A DNA stretch of 64,000 nucleotides from Nocardia beijingensis NBRC 16342 (GCF_001612785.1 NZ_BDBC01000026.1:38879-102878), one strand, 5' to 3'. Positions 42,001-51,611 are shown, numbered from the stretch's first letter. Numbers and translations: made by a program. Notes: generated by a model not told the origin, from the sequence alone.

Positions 42001-43082
42001 AGTCCGCGCCGGGCCGCGAGCCCGCCCTCCGGCGCGGTGAGGTCGAGCACCGTCACCGAGTCCAGGCCCGATTCGCTGACCAGTCGTTCGCCGCCGCTGA
42101 CGTAGCCGTCGTCGATGACGACCACCAGGTGCAGGCGCCCCTGGGTCGGCTGCGGGTTGCGCATGAACCGGCCGCGCTCGAGCAGCTCGGCCGCCAGCGC
42201 CGTCTCCAGCTCACCGAGCGAGTGGTACATCATGCGCGCCGAGCCCATGCCGTCGCGCTGTGTCGGATGCTGCAGCTGCGGCAGCCATTTCGCCCAGGAC
42301 CACGCCGCGCCGTCCGGGTCGGAGCAGACGATCGCGATGGCGAGATGGTCGGGCCCGTGGAACACCGCCAGCTCCATCAGCATCGACCGCACCAGCATGC
42401 GCGCCTCCTCGGCCGCGCCGCTGATGTTGATCGCGGGGAACGCGCGCAACGACACGGCGGTCGGCAGGCGGTGCACCACCGAATGGGTTCGCACGAATCG
42501 GCGCAGAGCCACGGTGGAGACCGGTTCCAGATCCTCCAGTGGCCCCGTCTCCGGGCGCGCCAGCTTGGTGGCCAGCCGGTGGCTGCCGACCCCGACGCGC
42601 ACGTGCCCGAAGTCGGGGTCGTTCGGCCTGCGCTCCCACATCCGCCTCGTCCCGATCAGGGACGGCAGGTCGGCGGGTTCGGGATGACTCCACCGCAGCG
42701 TATCCAGCTGCTTGCCGCCGGTGCGGCGCACCTCCCTGCGGACCTGGTCGAGGTAGCGGAAGTAGTCTTTGCGTTCCTCGTTCAGTTCCACCGCGCGCTT
42801 CGGCCCGCCGCCCCGGAAGCCCGCCATCATGCCGACCATCGACATGAGCATCATCATCGGGAACATCATCATGAACGGATTTGCCAGCAGGTTGCGGCCC
42901 ATCATCGCCATCATGGCGATCATGCCGACCACCGCGACCACCATGACGATCGGCATCAGCTTCATCATCAGCGGCGCCGGCAGTGCGCGCGCGATCTCCG
43001 GCGGTGCGGTCAGCGCCACCTCGCCACCGGGTGCCCGGGGCGGTGCGAGGCGGGGGCGGCGCACAAAGCCTTCGGTAGCCAT
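39003..43082 (-). CDS. eccC: EccC, FtsK/SpoIIIE-type ATPase of the second ESX system
   Basis: 1359 residues, the fused single-chain form. N-terminal helices near 35-100 (LMPIVMVVAVVGMIAMMAMM). The first ATPase has GATGSGKSE (about 485), LVLVDFKGGATF and VVDEFSELL; the second GGPQSGKST and FYCLDFGGG (about 860-900). In the third the P-loop reads FADVECGKTT: the first Gly of GxxxxGK[ST] is Ala, unlike the first system's GDTESGKTT. It forms an operon with mycP and eccD (minus strand), the third gene, 45 bp after mycP. It is close in sequence to the eccC at 6176-10207 throughout. Confidence 0.97.
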   Translation of the reverse strand: MATEGFVRRPRLAPPRAPGGEVALTAPPEIARALPAPLMMKLMPIVMVVAVVGMIAMMAMMGRNLLANPFMMMFPMMMLMSMVGMMAGFRGGGPKRAVELNEERKDYFRYLDQVRREVRRTGGKQLDTLRWSHPEPADLPSLIGTRRMWERRPNDPDFGHVRVGVGSHRLATKLARPETGPLEDLEPVSTVALRRFVRTHSVVHRLPTAVSLRAFPAINISGAAEEARMLVRSMLMELAVFHGPDHLAIAIVCSDPDGAAWSWAKWLPQLQHPTQRDGMGSARMMYHSLGELETALAAELLERGRFMRNPQPTQGRLHLVVVIDDGYVSGGERLVSESGLDSVTVLDLTAPEGGLAARRGLQLVVADGEVAARSAAGVEKFATADEVSTAEAASFARALARYRLATAAQIVSLGEGTTADPGLMALLKIPDAAQIDPARVWRPRTGRERLRVPIGITPDGTPVEIDIKESAENGMGPHGLCIGATGSGKSEFLRTLVLSLVTTHSPDALNLVLVDFKGGATFLGLDSLPHVAAVITNLEEELSLVDRMKDALAGEMNRRQELLRSAGNYANVTDYEKARAAGVPLDPLPALFIVVDEFSELLSQKPDFAELFVMIGRLGRSLHVHLLLASQRLEENKLRGLESHLSYRIGLRTFSANESRAVLGITDAYHLPSVPGSGYLKSDASDPLRFNASYVSGPYVAPQATVAGEDGSPVAGRRPALFTAAPVEMPEPIDTDIGIEPVAPSNPLLELPPPPSAVGAAPGADEGIPDTLLDVVVKRLTGHGRPAHEVWLPPLDESPTVDMLLPDPDWRSPVNRHGQLWMPIGVIDKPYEQRRDVLTINLAGAQGNVAVVGGPQSGKSTTLRTIIMATAATHTPEQAQFYCLDFGGGSMAGLSGVPHVGSVAGRLDSDRVRRTVAELTTLMRQREERFAALGIESMAEFRRRKFGDGRRVQDGAAGPADPLADDKFGDVFLVIDGWAAIREEFDMLEPQINAIAAQGLSFGIHLMIGAARWAEIRPVVKDQIGTRIELRLGDPSDSEMGRRTAHQVPVGRPGRGLTADQLHMLIAVPRLDSDSDPGSLADGVAQARAGLEQQYPDRHAPEVRMLPLRFGRDELLASAKAEGVELGPTRVVVGLGESELQPLVLDFGVEPHFMAFADVECGKTTLLRNIVLGVVEQSTTEQARIIMVDYRRTMLGVVEGDHLAGYSTSSQTCGPMIQEVAGYLAKRIPGSDITPQQLRERSWWSGPEIYIVVDDYDMVATGTGMNPFAPLLEFLPQARDIGMHFVVTRRSGGVSRALYDPILGTMKNLSVETLIMSGSRDEGKLIGDVRPSKLPPGRGTLVSRSRGIEMVQIAHLPPI

Positions 43083-43127
43083 GATTCCTTCGTTCGGTCG
43101 GCGGCGAGCGGTGCGGCTGCGCCCGCG

Positions 43128-44537
43128 CTACGGATCGAATTCGGCGTTCAGGTCCTGCCTGGTCCGGCGGAACGGGAACGCCACGGCCACACCGATGGCG
43201 AGGCCGGCCAGGCAGACGATGGAGCCGAGCACCGCGATCCGGCGGGGCCGGGGGTCGGGGCCGGGCGGATGCACCGGCGCGGCGACCGCTCGTGCGGCGT
43301 CGGCGTCGGCGCTCACGGGTTTGTCCGGCAGTTGTGCGGTCAGCGCGGCGAGCGGATCGATCAGGCCGTGCCCGATCCGGTCGTCGCGGCCGGTGCCAGG
43401 CCCGTGCGCGGTGCGGATCATGCGGTCCATCACCTGCTGGGCGGTGAGTTCCGGGAAACGCGCGCGCACCAGCGCGGCCAGCCCGGCCACATAGGGGGCC
43501 GCGAAGCTGGTGCCCTCGACGGTCCTGATGCCGTCGGTGGTCTGGACGCCGTCCACCAATCCGGCCGCGCCCGGCTTGCTGTCCAGCGAAACGATATTGC
43601 GGCCGATCGCGGCGACGCCCACCCACGGGCCGTGCAGCGACAGCTCCGACACCTGGCCCGTCGAGTCCACCGAGCCGACCGAGAGCACATAGGGCGTGAA
43701 CCAGGCCGGGCTCGCGACTGTGACCACCGAACCCCAGCCGGAGCCCTCGTTCTGCTTCGAGCAGGCTCCGTCGGGCTGCAAGTTGCCCGCCGCCGCGACC
43801 ACGACGACATTGCGGTCGTAGGCGTACTTCACCGCCGCGCCGAGCGAGGCGTCGGCGGTGTCGGAACCGGCCGCGGTGCAGGCGACTTCGGAGATGTTGA
43901 TGACGGTGGCGCCGAGATCGACGGCGCGGACCACGGCCGCCGCCAGCGTGAGCACGCTGCCGTAGCCGTCGCTGCTGATCTTGCCCGGCGGATCGCCGCG
44001 CCCGGCACGGTCCTTCGGCTCGTAGGCCAGGCTGAGCTGCCGGATGGTGAGCAGCTCCGCGTCTGGCGCGATGCCCGCGAAGGCGTCGCCGGGGCTCGGC
44101 TGGGCCGCGATGATCCCGGCGACCAGGGTGCCGTGACCGTCGCAGTCGACGGTGCCGTCGCTGTCGGAGACGAAATCGCCGCCCGGTTGCAGGGACCGCA
44201 GCCGCGGGTGCGGGTTCACCCCGGTATCGATGACGGCCACCTTCTGCCCCGCGCCGCGGCTGAACTGCCACGCCGACGGCAGATCCAGCACCCGCTGCGC
44301 CATGGGAGGCTCGCTGGGCGGCGCGCCGGTGAGCAGCGGTTCGGCGCACACGGCACGCTGTTCGGTCGGTTCCAGCGGCGCGGGCCGCACGCTCAAAGCC
44401 TGTGCGGCCCCGAGTGCGCCGGGATCGATCCCGGGTGGGGTGATCGCCCGGGCGCTGGGCACACCGATGGCGGCGCCGGCAACCGTTGCGGCGCAAACCA
44501 TCCGCAAGACGCTTCGGCGGAAGGCACTGCCGGTCAT
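43128..44537 (-). CDS. mycP: MycP mycosin protease of the second ESX system
   Basis: 469 residues. A signal peptide ends near SARA (residues 28-31). The triad is Asp104 (AVIDTGV), His135 (CDGHGTLVAG) and Ser344 (GTSFAAP). One C-terminal transmembrane helix (AVLGSIVCLAGLAIGVAVAF) and a short cytosolic tail follow. ATG 44537 overlaps the eccD stop (ATGA), so translation is coupled; longer in-frame sequence upstream is inside eccD and was rejected. It probably matures or stabilises the second secretion complex. Confidence 0.96.
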   Translation of the reverse strand: MTGSAFRRSVLRMVCAATVAGAAIGVPSARAITPPGIDPGALGAAQALSVRPAPLEPTEQRAVCAEPLLTGAPPSEPPMAQRVLDLPSAWQFSRGAGQKVAVIDTGVNPHPRLRSLQPGGDFVSDSDGTVDCDGHGTLVAGIIAAQPSPGDAFAGIAPDAELLTIRQLSLAYEPKDRAGRGDPPGKISSDGYGSVLTLAAAVVRAVDLGATVINISEVACTAAGSDTADASLGAAVKYAYDRNVVVVAAAGNLQPDGACSKQNEGSGWGSVVTVASPAWFTPYVLSVGSVDSTGQVSELSLHGPWVGVAAIGRNIVSLDSKPGAAGLVDGVQTTDGIRTVEGTSFAAPYVAGLAALVRARFPELTAQQVMDRMIRTAHGPGTGRDDRIGHGLIDPLAALTAQLPDKPVSADADAARAVAAPVHPPGPDPRPRRIAVLGSIVCLAGLAIGVAVAFPFRRTRQDLNAEFDP

Positions 44538-46012
44538 ATGTTCCGGGCCATGGAGTAGATGTTCATCACCCACAACACCAGGGGGATCACCGACACGATC
44601 AGCAAGTACTCGAAGATCTCGATCATTCGCCTGGTCACGGGGGTGACCTCGATGTGAGGACCGATCACCCCGAACCCGACGACGCCGGTCGCGAACGCGA
44701 GCAGGACCCCTGCCGCGAGCAAGGTGTGATCCGCATCGCCGACGGCGAACCCGGCGGTCAGGACGACCGCGGTCAGGCACCCGCCGCCGATCAGCGTCGC
44801 GGCCTGGGCGAGATCGGCGAACGAGCGGCCGCGCAGCGCGAGGATGATCGCGGTCACGACCGCGAGCGAGATTCCTTGCCAGCGTGGCGAACCCAGCGGA
44901 TCCGCCACGCCGAACGCGCCGACGACCGCGCTCGCGGCGCAGGCCGCGATCAGCCCCGACTGGAACCGGTTGGCCGTGCGGGCCCGCGCCCCGAGCCCCG
45001 CCGCCGATGGCAGCGCGCTGGCGCCGATGGCGCCGATGCCCTCGATGGTCGGTCGCGGTTCGTGGTCGGCCGGGTCGATCGCGCCGCCCGCGGTGGGGAC
45101 CGGCGGAATCGGCAGCCGCGCCAGCACGGCCGCCAGCCGCGGCACCGCCGAGATGATCGCGATGCCGGCCACCAGCAGACCGGCCGACAGCTTCGGCAGA
45201 CCCGGATGCCAGATCAGATGGATGGCCGCGGCGACACCCGCGATCACGGCGAGCGCGGCGGCGCAGGAGAACAGCGTCGCGCCCGCGCCGGTTATCCGGT
45301 AGCCCAGCAGCGCCGCGATCAGCAGCACCGAACTGCCCAGCAGCAGATGGGGACTGCCGAGCGCGCCGGGGACCAGCAGCGCGGCGCCACCGAACAGCAG
45401 CAGCAATCCGTCCAGTGACAGCCAGGTCGCGGTCACCTGGTCGGCGTATCGGCGCGCGGCGATGCCCGCGGCGACGAAAGCCGCTGTGCCGCAACCGAGC
45501 AGCGCCAGAGCGGGCGCGAGCGGATCACCGTTCCCGCGGGAGAGCGCCAGCACGGCCAGCGTAGCCAGCACGGTGAGCGCCGAGACGACCAGGCCCATCC
45601 AGCGGGCCGCCGCCCCCGACCAGCTCCGGAATTCCTCCGCCGTCAGCCGTGATACCGCGTCGATGACGTCGTCGAACAGCGCGGGCGCTTCCTTCGCCGC
45701 GACCGAACGCAGCACCAGCAGCTCACCGTCGTAGACCTCGGCCTCGGTGAGCGTGCGGCTCGGCGCGATCGCCTCGCGACCGAGCCGGGCCAGCGTCCAG
45801 TGCCGCGCGTCCAGCGGCGCCGCGTCCTCCTCGGCCTCGGAACGCTCCGGGTCGCGCGACCGGATGAGCGCGACCAGATCACCTATGAATGTGGCGATCG
45901 GCACGGTGGCAGGCAATCCCACATCGATCTGAGTGTTTCCACCGATGACCGAAACACGACTCAATACGGGCTCGGTGGCACGTGTGCCGCTCGCCGGCTC
46001 GATCAACGGCAA
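44534..46012 (-). CDS. eccD: EccD, multispanning membrane subunit of the second ESX system
   Basis: 492 residues: an N-terminal ubiquitin-like domain (SRVSVIGGNTQIDVGLPATV to LVLRSVAA) followed by about 11 hydrophobic helices ending MIEIFEYLLIVSVIPLVLWV. The start is probably TTG 46012 (GGGAGAAGG immediately upstream) or the TTG six bases later; no ATG or GTG precedes the conserved domain. First gene of the eccD-mycP-eccC operon, divergent from eccA across 239 bp. Confidence 0.93.
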   Translation of the reverse strand: MPLIEPASGTRATEPVLSRVSVIGGNTQIDVGLPATVPIATFIGDLVALIRSRDPERSEAEEDAAPLDARHWTLARLGREAIAPSRTLTEAEVYDGELLVLRSVAAKEAPALFDDVIDAVSRLTAEEFRSWSGAAARWMGLVVSALTVLATLAVLALSRGNGDPLAPALALLGCGTAAFVAAGIAARRYADQVTATWLSLDGLLLLFGGAALLVPGALGSPHLLLGSSVLLIAALLGYRITGAGATLFSCAAALAVIAGVAAAIHLIWHPGLPKLSAGLLVAGIAIISAVPRLAAVLARLPIPPVPTAGGAIDPADHEPRPTIEGIGAIGASALPSAAGLGARARTANRFQSGLIAACAASAVVGAFGVADPLGSPRWQGISLAVVTAIILALRGRSFADLAQAATLIGGGCLTAVVLTAGFAVGDADHTLLAAGVLLAFATGVVGFGVIGPHIEVTPVTRRMIEIFEYLLIVSVIPLVLWVMNIYSMARNI

Positions 46013-46251
46013 CCTTCTCCCGCCCTCATCCGGAACAATGATTCACGCATCGACACCATTTGCTGAAACCTGTCCTGAGTACACGACTTCACCACTCGTC
46101 GAGCACGTTCACACATAGCCGACTCTTGCGTTGCGACCTCCCGGCAGCTGAACCTAATGTAACGGACGAACCGGGCCGCGCGCGATCGGTAGTCTGGTAT
46201 CCAGATGAACGTCTCTACTATGAGAAACGAAGATTTCGGGGTTCGACAGCA

Positions 46252-48084
46252 ATGACCGGCAACCGCCAAGCACAACGCGCATTCGACGCCGGAATCCTGT
46301 CGCTCGGATTGTCCATCGAGGGGCAAGAATCCGCACGTGATCTCGACTACGCGAAACTGGCTTTTCAGCGCGCCACGGAGTGGGATCCCACGATGTGCGA
46401 CGCGTGGCTCGGACGCGCCGCCGCGGGCGAGCTGACCAAGGACGTTCTGTTCAATCTGTACAAGACCAGCGCGAGCACGCTCTACCGTGAGCAGCGCAGG
46501 CTCGGGTTGCGTCCGCGCGAACTCGCCGGCCGCTTCCTGCCGGGCCTGTACATCGACTATCCGCTGGCCAACCACACCGAGATCACGCTGGCCTGGGCGG
46601 CGCATCTGATCGCCGACAAGGAGTACGGCGAGGCCGAGCGAGTGCTCGACGAACTCGACACGTTCCGCCGCGGGCAGCTGAGCAACCCCGACGGCGAGAT
46701 CGACGACCGCATCTGCGCGTATGTCCGTGGCGTGCTGCACTACAACACCCAGCGCTGGCCCGATGTGATGGCGGTGCTGGCCGGGTCGGCGGAGTGGGAG
46801 GATCCGTACCTGGCGGCGGGCGCGCACGTGATGGTCGGCACCGCGTGTGCCCAGCTCGGATTGTTCGGCGAGGCGATCCGGCGGATGCAGCAGGCCGAGG
46901 CGGGCCCGATCCCGGCGGCCCGGTCCACCGCGATGTTCTGCCGCGGCTTGTGCCTGCGGGAATCGGGCAACGAGGACGAAGCCCAAGCCCTGTTCGAGAA
47001 GGTGTACTCGCAGGCGCCGGATTTCGAGGCGAACGCGGCCGCGATGCGCGACCGCACCTATCGGATCACCGTCACCAGCCGTGAGGTGATCGATGCGCGG
47101 ACCGACAAGTGGGACCCGGCGTCCTCGCCGTCGATGGAGCAGATGGAGCAGGCCGAGAACCAGGACCGGGCGAAGAAGATCCTGGTCGAGGCCCGTGCCG
47201 AACTGGATGCGCAGATCGGTCTCGCCTCGGTGAAAACCCAGGTGGCGAAGCTGCAGTCGTCGGCGCAGCTGGCGAAGATCCGGGCCGAGAAGGGCTTGGC
47301 GAGCCAGCCGCGCGGCCAGCACCTGGCCTTCACCGGGCCGCCCGGCACCGGTAAGACGACCATCGCCAGGGTGGTGGCGAAGATCTATTGCGGCGTCGGC
47401 CTGTTGAAGACCGACAAGGTGGTCGAGGCCAAGCGCGTCGACTTCGTCAGCCAGAACCTGGGCGGCACCGCGATCAAGACCGAGAAGCTGATCGACACCG
47501 CGATGGACGGCGTGCTGTTCATCGATGAGGCGTACACGCTGATCCAGACCGGCTTGCAGGGCGGCGACGCGTTCGGCCGCGAAGCGGTGGACACGCTGCT
47601 GGCGCGCATGGAGAACGACCGCGATCGCCTCGTCGTGATCATCGCGGGCTACGACGGCGAGATCGATCGGTTGCTCGCCGCCAACGACGGCCTGGCCTCG
47701 CGTTTCTCGAAGCGATTGCAGTTCCCGTCCTACACGCCGGACGAACTGGGGCAGATCGGCCAGGTGATCGCCCGCAAACGCGATTCCGACCTGTCCGAAG
47801 GAGCGCTGGAGCAGCTGGTGCGGGCCTGCGAGCGCCTGTACGCGATGCAGAGCACCGACCAGAGCGGTCAGCCGCGCCGCGGCGTCGACCTCGCCGGCAA
47901 CGGACGGTTCGTCCGCAACGTGATCGAGGCGGCCGAGGAGGAGCGCGAATACCGGCTGGCCAACGACGAATCGCTGGACCTGACCGACATCGATGAGGCG
48001 GTGCTGCGCCGCATCGAGGCGTCGGACATGGAGCTGGCCTTGGCCGGTCTGCTCACCTCGCTGAACGTCGGCTGGACGGACTGA
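46252..48084 (+). CDS. eccA: EccA, AAA+ ATPase of the second ESX system
   Basis: 610 residues. The N-terminal half (about 1-290) consists of TPR-like helical repeats; the C-terminal half is a CbxX/CfqX-type AAA+ domain with Walker A GPPGTGKTTIARVVA (about 364) and Walker B GVLFIDEAYTL. EccA is cytosolic and is thought to act with EspG in handling PE/PPE and Esp substrates. It is present in ESX-1, -2, -3 and -5 but not in ESX-4, so it marks this locus as the non-ESX-4 type. ATG 46252 begins the usual EccA N-terminus. It lies alone on the plus strand between eccD and eccB. Confidence 0.95.
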   Translation: MTGNRQAQRAFDAGILSLGLSIEGQESARDLDYAKLAFQRATEWDPTMCDAWLGRAAAGELTKDVLFNLYKTSASTLYREQRRLGLRPRELAGRFLPGLYIDYPLANHTEITLAWAAHLIADKEYGEAERVLDELDTFRRGQLSNPDGEIDDRICAYVRGVLHYNTQRWPDVMAVLAGSAEWEDPYLAAGAHVMVGTACAQLGLFGEAIRRMQQAEAGPIPAARSTAMFCRGLCLRESGNEDEAQALFEKVYSQAPDFEANAAAMRDRTYRITVTSREVIDARTDKWDPASSPSMEQMEQAENQDRAKKILVEARAELDAQIGLASVKTQVAKLQSSAQLAKIRAEKGLASQPRGQHLAFTGPPGTGKTTIARVVAKIYCGVGLLKTDKVVEAKRVDFVSQNLGGTAIKTEKLIDTAMDGVLFIDEAYTLIQTGLQGGDAFGREAVDTLLARMENDRDRLVVIIAGYDGEIDRLLAANDGLASRFSKRLQFPSYTPDELGQIGQVIARKRDSDLSEGALEQLVRACERLYAMQSTDQSGQPRRGVDLAGNGRFVRNVIEAAEEEREYRLANDESLDLTDIDEAVLRRIEASDMELALAGLLTSLNVGWTD

Positions 48085-48090
48085 GGCCCA

Positions 48091-48116
48091 CGGCGGACCG
48101 CGAGACCGGTCCGCCG
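48091..48116. terminator. Terminator hairpin between eccA and eccB
   Basis: A 9-bp stem (CGGCGGACC with GGTCCGCCG) with an 8-base loop sits between the convergent stops, 6 bp after the eccA stop. Confidence 0.7.
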
Positions 48117-48120
48117 CGGC

Positions 48121-49629
48121 TCATTTCGTGGGCAGCGAATCGTGGCTGACCAGCGCTTCGCGCGCCGACAGCGTGGGGCCGGGGACCAGCTGGCCGATGA
48201 TCGCCCATGGCGCGAGACGCGGAGAGCCGCCGAGTCCGAGCACGTTCGCGGTGGCCGAATCCGGGATGCCGTAGCGGACGCCGGTGTCGGCGACGTAGAA
48301 CAGGCTGTCGCGGCGCGGGCTACCCGGCTCCATGCCGGTCACCTGCACGAACTCCCCTGAGCCCGGCGGGATGTAGGCCGCGTCGACCCGGTCTCCGACG
48401 CCGTCGGAGGTGGACACCTCGACGGGTTTCGCCGATTCCGCGATCGGCAGGCGGGTGCCGACCAGCAGGCTGACCACAGCTCGCTCGCCGGGGCCGTCGC
48501 CCGCGTTGTCCTCGCTCTTCCCGGGAGCGGTGCCCGGCGATTTCGCCCAGGCCACGCAGGTCACGGGCGCGTCCTCGGCGGGCAGAATCCGCGGGGTGCG
48601 CACCGGGAAGTCGTCGACCGGCAATTGCCGGACCACCGGAACCCGGTCCAGCACATCGGGCGGCATGGTCGCGATCTCGCGCATGCCGTGCGAATCGGCG
48701 TACCTGATCACCTGCGCGGTGAACGGCGATACCGGCTGCACACCGTCGGCGAGCACGACGTACAGCGCGGAACCACCGTCCGGTCCCACACCGGACACCG
48801 AGATGACGCCGCCCACCGGGATCTCCGACAGCGGGCCGGGGCCCCGCTCACCCGCCCGTGGGATCTGCGGCGGCGTCAACGCGGGCACCTGCGTCGTCGC
48901 GCCGAGCAGACCGGTGCCGACCGGCCGCGGCCGCTGGGCGCGCAGGTCAAGCGCCCTGGCCATCACCGAGTTGGCCGGATCCACCTCGGCGCGTTTGCCG
49001 TCGTAGACCAGGTAGGTCTTGTTGTCGCGCCGGACGAGCAGCGCCTCGTCGTGATTCGCGGTCCGGATCCGGTCGCCGAGCGCGGGGTGGCCCGCGATCA
49101 CCGTGGTCGTGCCGCCGGAAGAGGAAGCGGCGCTACCGCCCTCGGACAGCGGGATGGTCTCGCACAGCGACCACTCCGAGTCGCTGCCCTGCGTTGAACC
49201 GGGCAGCGCGCTCGGCGCGCCCGGGATGCCGAGCAGCGGCCCGCGCGGCAGGTCGTTGAGCTTGTCGTCCTTCACCGCGTGCGGCTCGGCGTTCGCGCCG
49301 GTGATCAACCGCGCTGACGCGAGATTCAGCACCGGATGCAGCGTCTTGCCGCCATCCTGGCCCTGCACCACCACGTACAACGCGCCGCTCTGCTTTCCCG
49401 AGACGATCACGGCGTCGCCGATCGCGCCCTGCGGACGCAGGAAGGCCAGGATCGCGGCGCCCGCCACCACGAGCACACCGAGCACCGCGCCGACGAGCAG
49501 GGAACGGATCTGCGAACGCATCGGATCGTGCAACATGCGCACGTCGCGGCGAACCAGCGCGTGATCGAGCCTGCGCAACAGGAATCGGTATCCGTTGACC
49601 TGAGCACGGGTGGTCAGCTGTGCCGGCAC
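48121..49629 (-). CDS. eccB: EccB, membrane-anchored subunit of the second ESX system
   Basis: 502 residues with the family start TTRAQVNGYRFLLRRLDHAL, one transmembrane helix (about 42-64) and a large extracytoplasmic domain with LRPQG and LNLASARL. GTG 49629 has GGAG 7 bases upstream. It is closely related to the eccB at 13851-15344. It is convergent with eccA and divergent from eccE. Confidence 0.95.
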   Translation of the reverse strand: MPAQLTTRAQVNGYRFLLRRLDHALVRRDVRMLHDPMRSQIRSLLVGAVLGVLVVAGAAILAFLRPQGAIGDAVIVSGKQSGALYVVVQGQDGGKTLHPVLNLASARLITGANAEPHAVKDDKLNDLPRGPLLGIPGAPSALPGSTQGSDSEWSLCETIPLSEGGSAASSSGGTTTVIAGHPALGDRIRTANHDEALLVRRDNKTYLVYDGKRAEVDPANSVMARALDLRAQRPRPVGTGLLGATTQVPALTPPQIPRAGERGPGPLSEIPVGGVISVSGVGPDGGSALYVVLADGVQPVSPFTAQVIRYADSHGMREIATMPPDVLDRVPVVRQLPVDDFPVRTPRILPAEDAPVTCVAWAKSPGTAPGKSEDNAGDGPGERAVVSLLVGTRLPIAESAKPVEVSTSDGVGDRVDAAYIPPGSGEFVQVTGMEPGSPRRDSLFYVADTGVRYGIPDSATANVLGLGGSPRLAPWAIIGQLVPGPTLSAREALVSHDSLPTK

Positions 49630-49759
49630 ATGGTCTCCATCGAGCTATCGATCACCATTCTCTCCGACACGGTACCGTAATTCACCGACGGCCCTGAACC
49701 GATGGAATCACGACCCGATCGACGGCGGCCGTTTCGAAACGAAGCGGGGACGAACAGCG

Positions 49760-51544
49760 GTGAACGAAACGATGAACGGCGCGGCAACCGATAGTGAAAT
49801 AATGAATGCGCCGCCGAGAAATCAACGCCGATCGGACTACGACACACTGCGCGATCCGGAATTCTGGTTGTTTCGCGTTTTTCCGCTGCGCGTGGTCGTG
49901 CCCGTGTCGATATCGGCCGCCGCCGTCGCGTGGATCGTTCTCGCCGTCGGCGACTCGACGTGGGGTGCGATCGCCGCGGGCGCGGTGGTCGTGCTGGCCG
50001 GTCTCGTGCCGGTCGGTGGACACACGCCCGCCGAGCGCATCGGTAGCGCGATCGCCCGCAGGCGCCAGGGATTGCGCCCGGCCGAACGCCTGTCGCAGGC
50101 GCCCGCGCTCGACGTGCCGTTGGCCGAGGGCGGCGCCTACGGGGTGCGCTGGGACGGCGACCTGCTGCTCACCATGCTCCGGATCGATCCGCCGCCGGAC
50201 ACGCTGACGCTGCTGGATCGTGGTTCGCTCAGCACCGATCAACTGCTCCCGCTCCCCGAGATCGCCCGCTGCCTCGATCAATTCGATCTGACCCTGGCGG
50301 GCATCGACGTGGTGAGCACCGGCGCGCGCACCGCGGGCACCGGCGTGGCCGCGCAACTGTACGACCGCATCCTCGGCCCGCTGCCCGCCATCGCGCACCG
50401 CACCTGCTGGCTGGTGCTGCGGATGGATCCGCTGGCCAACGCCGAGGCGGTGGACAACCGCGGCGGCGGTGGTGGCGGCGCGCTGCGCACCGCGATCATC
50501 GCGACCCGCCGGGTCGCCAACCGGCTGGCCGCGCACGACATCGCCGCTTCCGTGCTGACCGCCACCGAGATGAACGCCGCGGTGCGCCAGCTCACCCACG
50601 GCTTCGATGTCGACCAGCTCACCGAATCCCCGAAAACACTGGAGTACCAAGGCCGTTACCTCACCCAATACCAGATCGCGGCCGACATGATCGGTCCGCG
50701 CGGTCTGGCCGGCATCTGGGCGGTGCCCAGCTTGTCCACCACGGTGACGTTGCGCCTGCGGCCGGGAGCGGGCCGCCGCGATCGGCACGCCGACGCGGCC
50801 GGCACCGTGGTGCTCAACGCCGTCGTCCGCTTCGACACCGTCGCGCCGCCCGAGGAGCCACCACTGCCCGGATTGCGCGAACTGATCGGCAACCAGCTGC
50901 GAATCCTGCTGGACACCTTGCCGATCGGCTACGCGGGGCGCTGGGGCAGCGACATCGCCTATCGCGGCACCTTGGCCGCGCTCACCGAGCTGGCGGTGCC
51001 GACAGCGGGCTGCGGCCAGCTCATCGGCGCCGACGAGCGCGGGCAGGGCATCGCGGTGCCGTTGATCGGCGAGGGCACCAGGCACCTGGAGGTGATCGGC
51101 AACCTCGACCTGGCTCAGCAGGTGATCCTGCGCGCCACCGCGCTCGGCGCCCATGCCATCGTGCACACCGCCCGGCCCGAGGCATGGCACACCATGGTGG
51201 CGAATCTCGGTGCGCCACAGGTGCTCTCGATCGCTCCGCGGGCCGCGGGCGCCAGCTACCACCCGCCGGCTCCCCCGCCGACGCCCGCCGCTCCCTACCC
51301 GAGCACGACGGTGCTGGTGTTCGACGGCATCCCGCCGATCGCGCACGCGGGGGGCGCGACGATCGTGCACGTGCGGCGGCCGGACGATCCGGACAGGTCG
51401 GTCGACGCCGACGTCACGCTGGTGCAGGATCCCCAGGCGCCCAACCGGATCACGGTGCGCACCGCCGCGCGCAGCGCGACCGTGCTGATGGTCACCACAC
51501 CGGACGAGATGCACTACATCGGCGAGTCGCTCGCCGCCCGCTGA
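49760..51544 (+). CDS. eccE: EccE, membrane subunit of the second ESX system
   Basis: About 594 residues. Two N-terminal transmembrane helices (VVVPVSISAAAVAWIVLAVG and GAIAAGAVVVLAGLVPVGG), then the EccE domain with PEIARCLDQFDLTLAGIDVV and AGCGQLIGA motifs shared with the eccE at 15457. The start is uncertain: GTG 49760 has GGGGAC about 10 bases upstream; in-frame ATGs at 49772 and 49802 lack a ribosome site. It has a Pro-rich insertion near residue 500 (PPAPPPTPAAPYP) not found in the first copy. Confidence 0.92.
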   Translation: MNETMNGAATDSEIMNAPPRNQRRSDYDTLRDPEFWLFRVFPLRVVVPVSISAAAVAWIVLAVGDSTWGAIAAGAVVVLAGLVPVGGHTPAERIGSAIARRRQGLRPAERLSQAPALDVPLAEGGAYGVRWDGDLLLTMLRIDPPPDTLTLLDRGSLSTDQLLPLPEIARCLDQFDLTLAGIDVVSTGARTAGTGVAAQLYDRILGPLPAIAHRTCWLVLRMDPLANAEAVDNRGGGGGGALRTAIIATRRVANRLAAHDIAASVLTATEMNAAVRQLTHGFDVDQLTESPKTLEYQGRYLTQYQIAADMIGPRGLAGIWAVPSLSTTVTLRLRPGAGRRDRHADAAGTVVLNAVVRFDTVAPPEEPPLPGLRELIGNQLRILLDTLPIGYAGRWGSDIAYRGTLAALTELAVPTAGCGQLIGADERGQGIAVPLIGEGTRHLEVIGNLDLAQQVILRATALGAHAIVHTARPEAWHTMVANLGAPQVLSIAPRAAGASYHPPAPPPTPAAPYPSTTVLVFDGIPPIAHAGGATIVHVRRPDDPDRSVDADVTLVQDPQAPNRITVRTAARSATVLMVTTPDEMHYIGESLAAR

Positions 51545-51554
51545 CCGCACACAA

Positions 51555-51593
51555 AACGGCCGGCTGGCACCCTTACCGGGCCAGCCGGCCGTT
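51555..51593. terminator. Bidirectional terminator between eccE and the Esx operon
   Basis: A 13-bp perfect stem (AACGGCCGGCTGG) with a 13-base loop, 11 bp after the eccE stop and 19 bp from the stop of the convergent esx gene. Confidence 0.85.
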
Positions 51594-51611
51594 GCTCGTC
51601 GCCGCGCGCGC

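Noticed and set aside
41151..44558. Very long plus-strand open frame (over 1100 codons) across eccC/mycP of the second locus
   Set aside because: It is an antisense shadow of clear eccC and mycP genes; GC-rich third positions make long opposite-strand frames common here.
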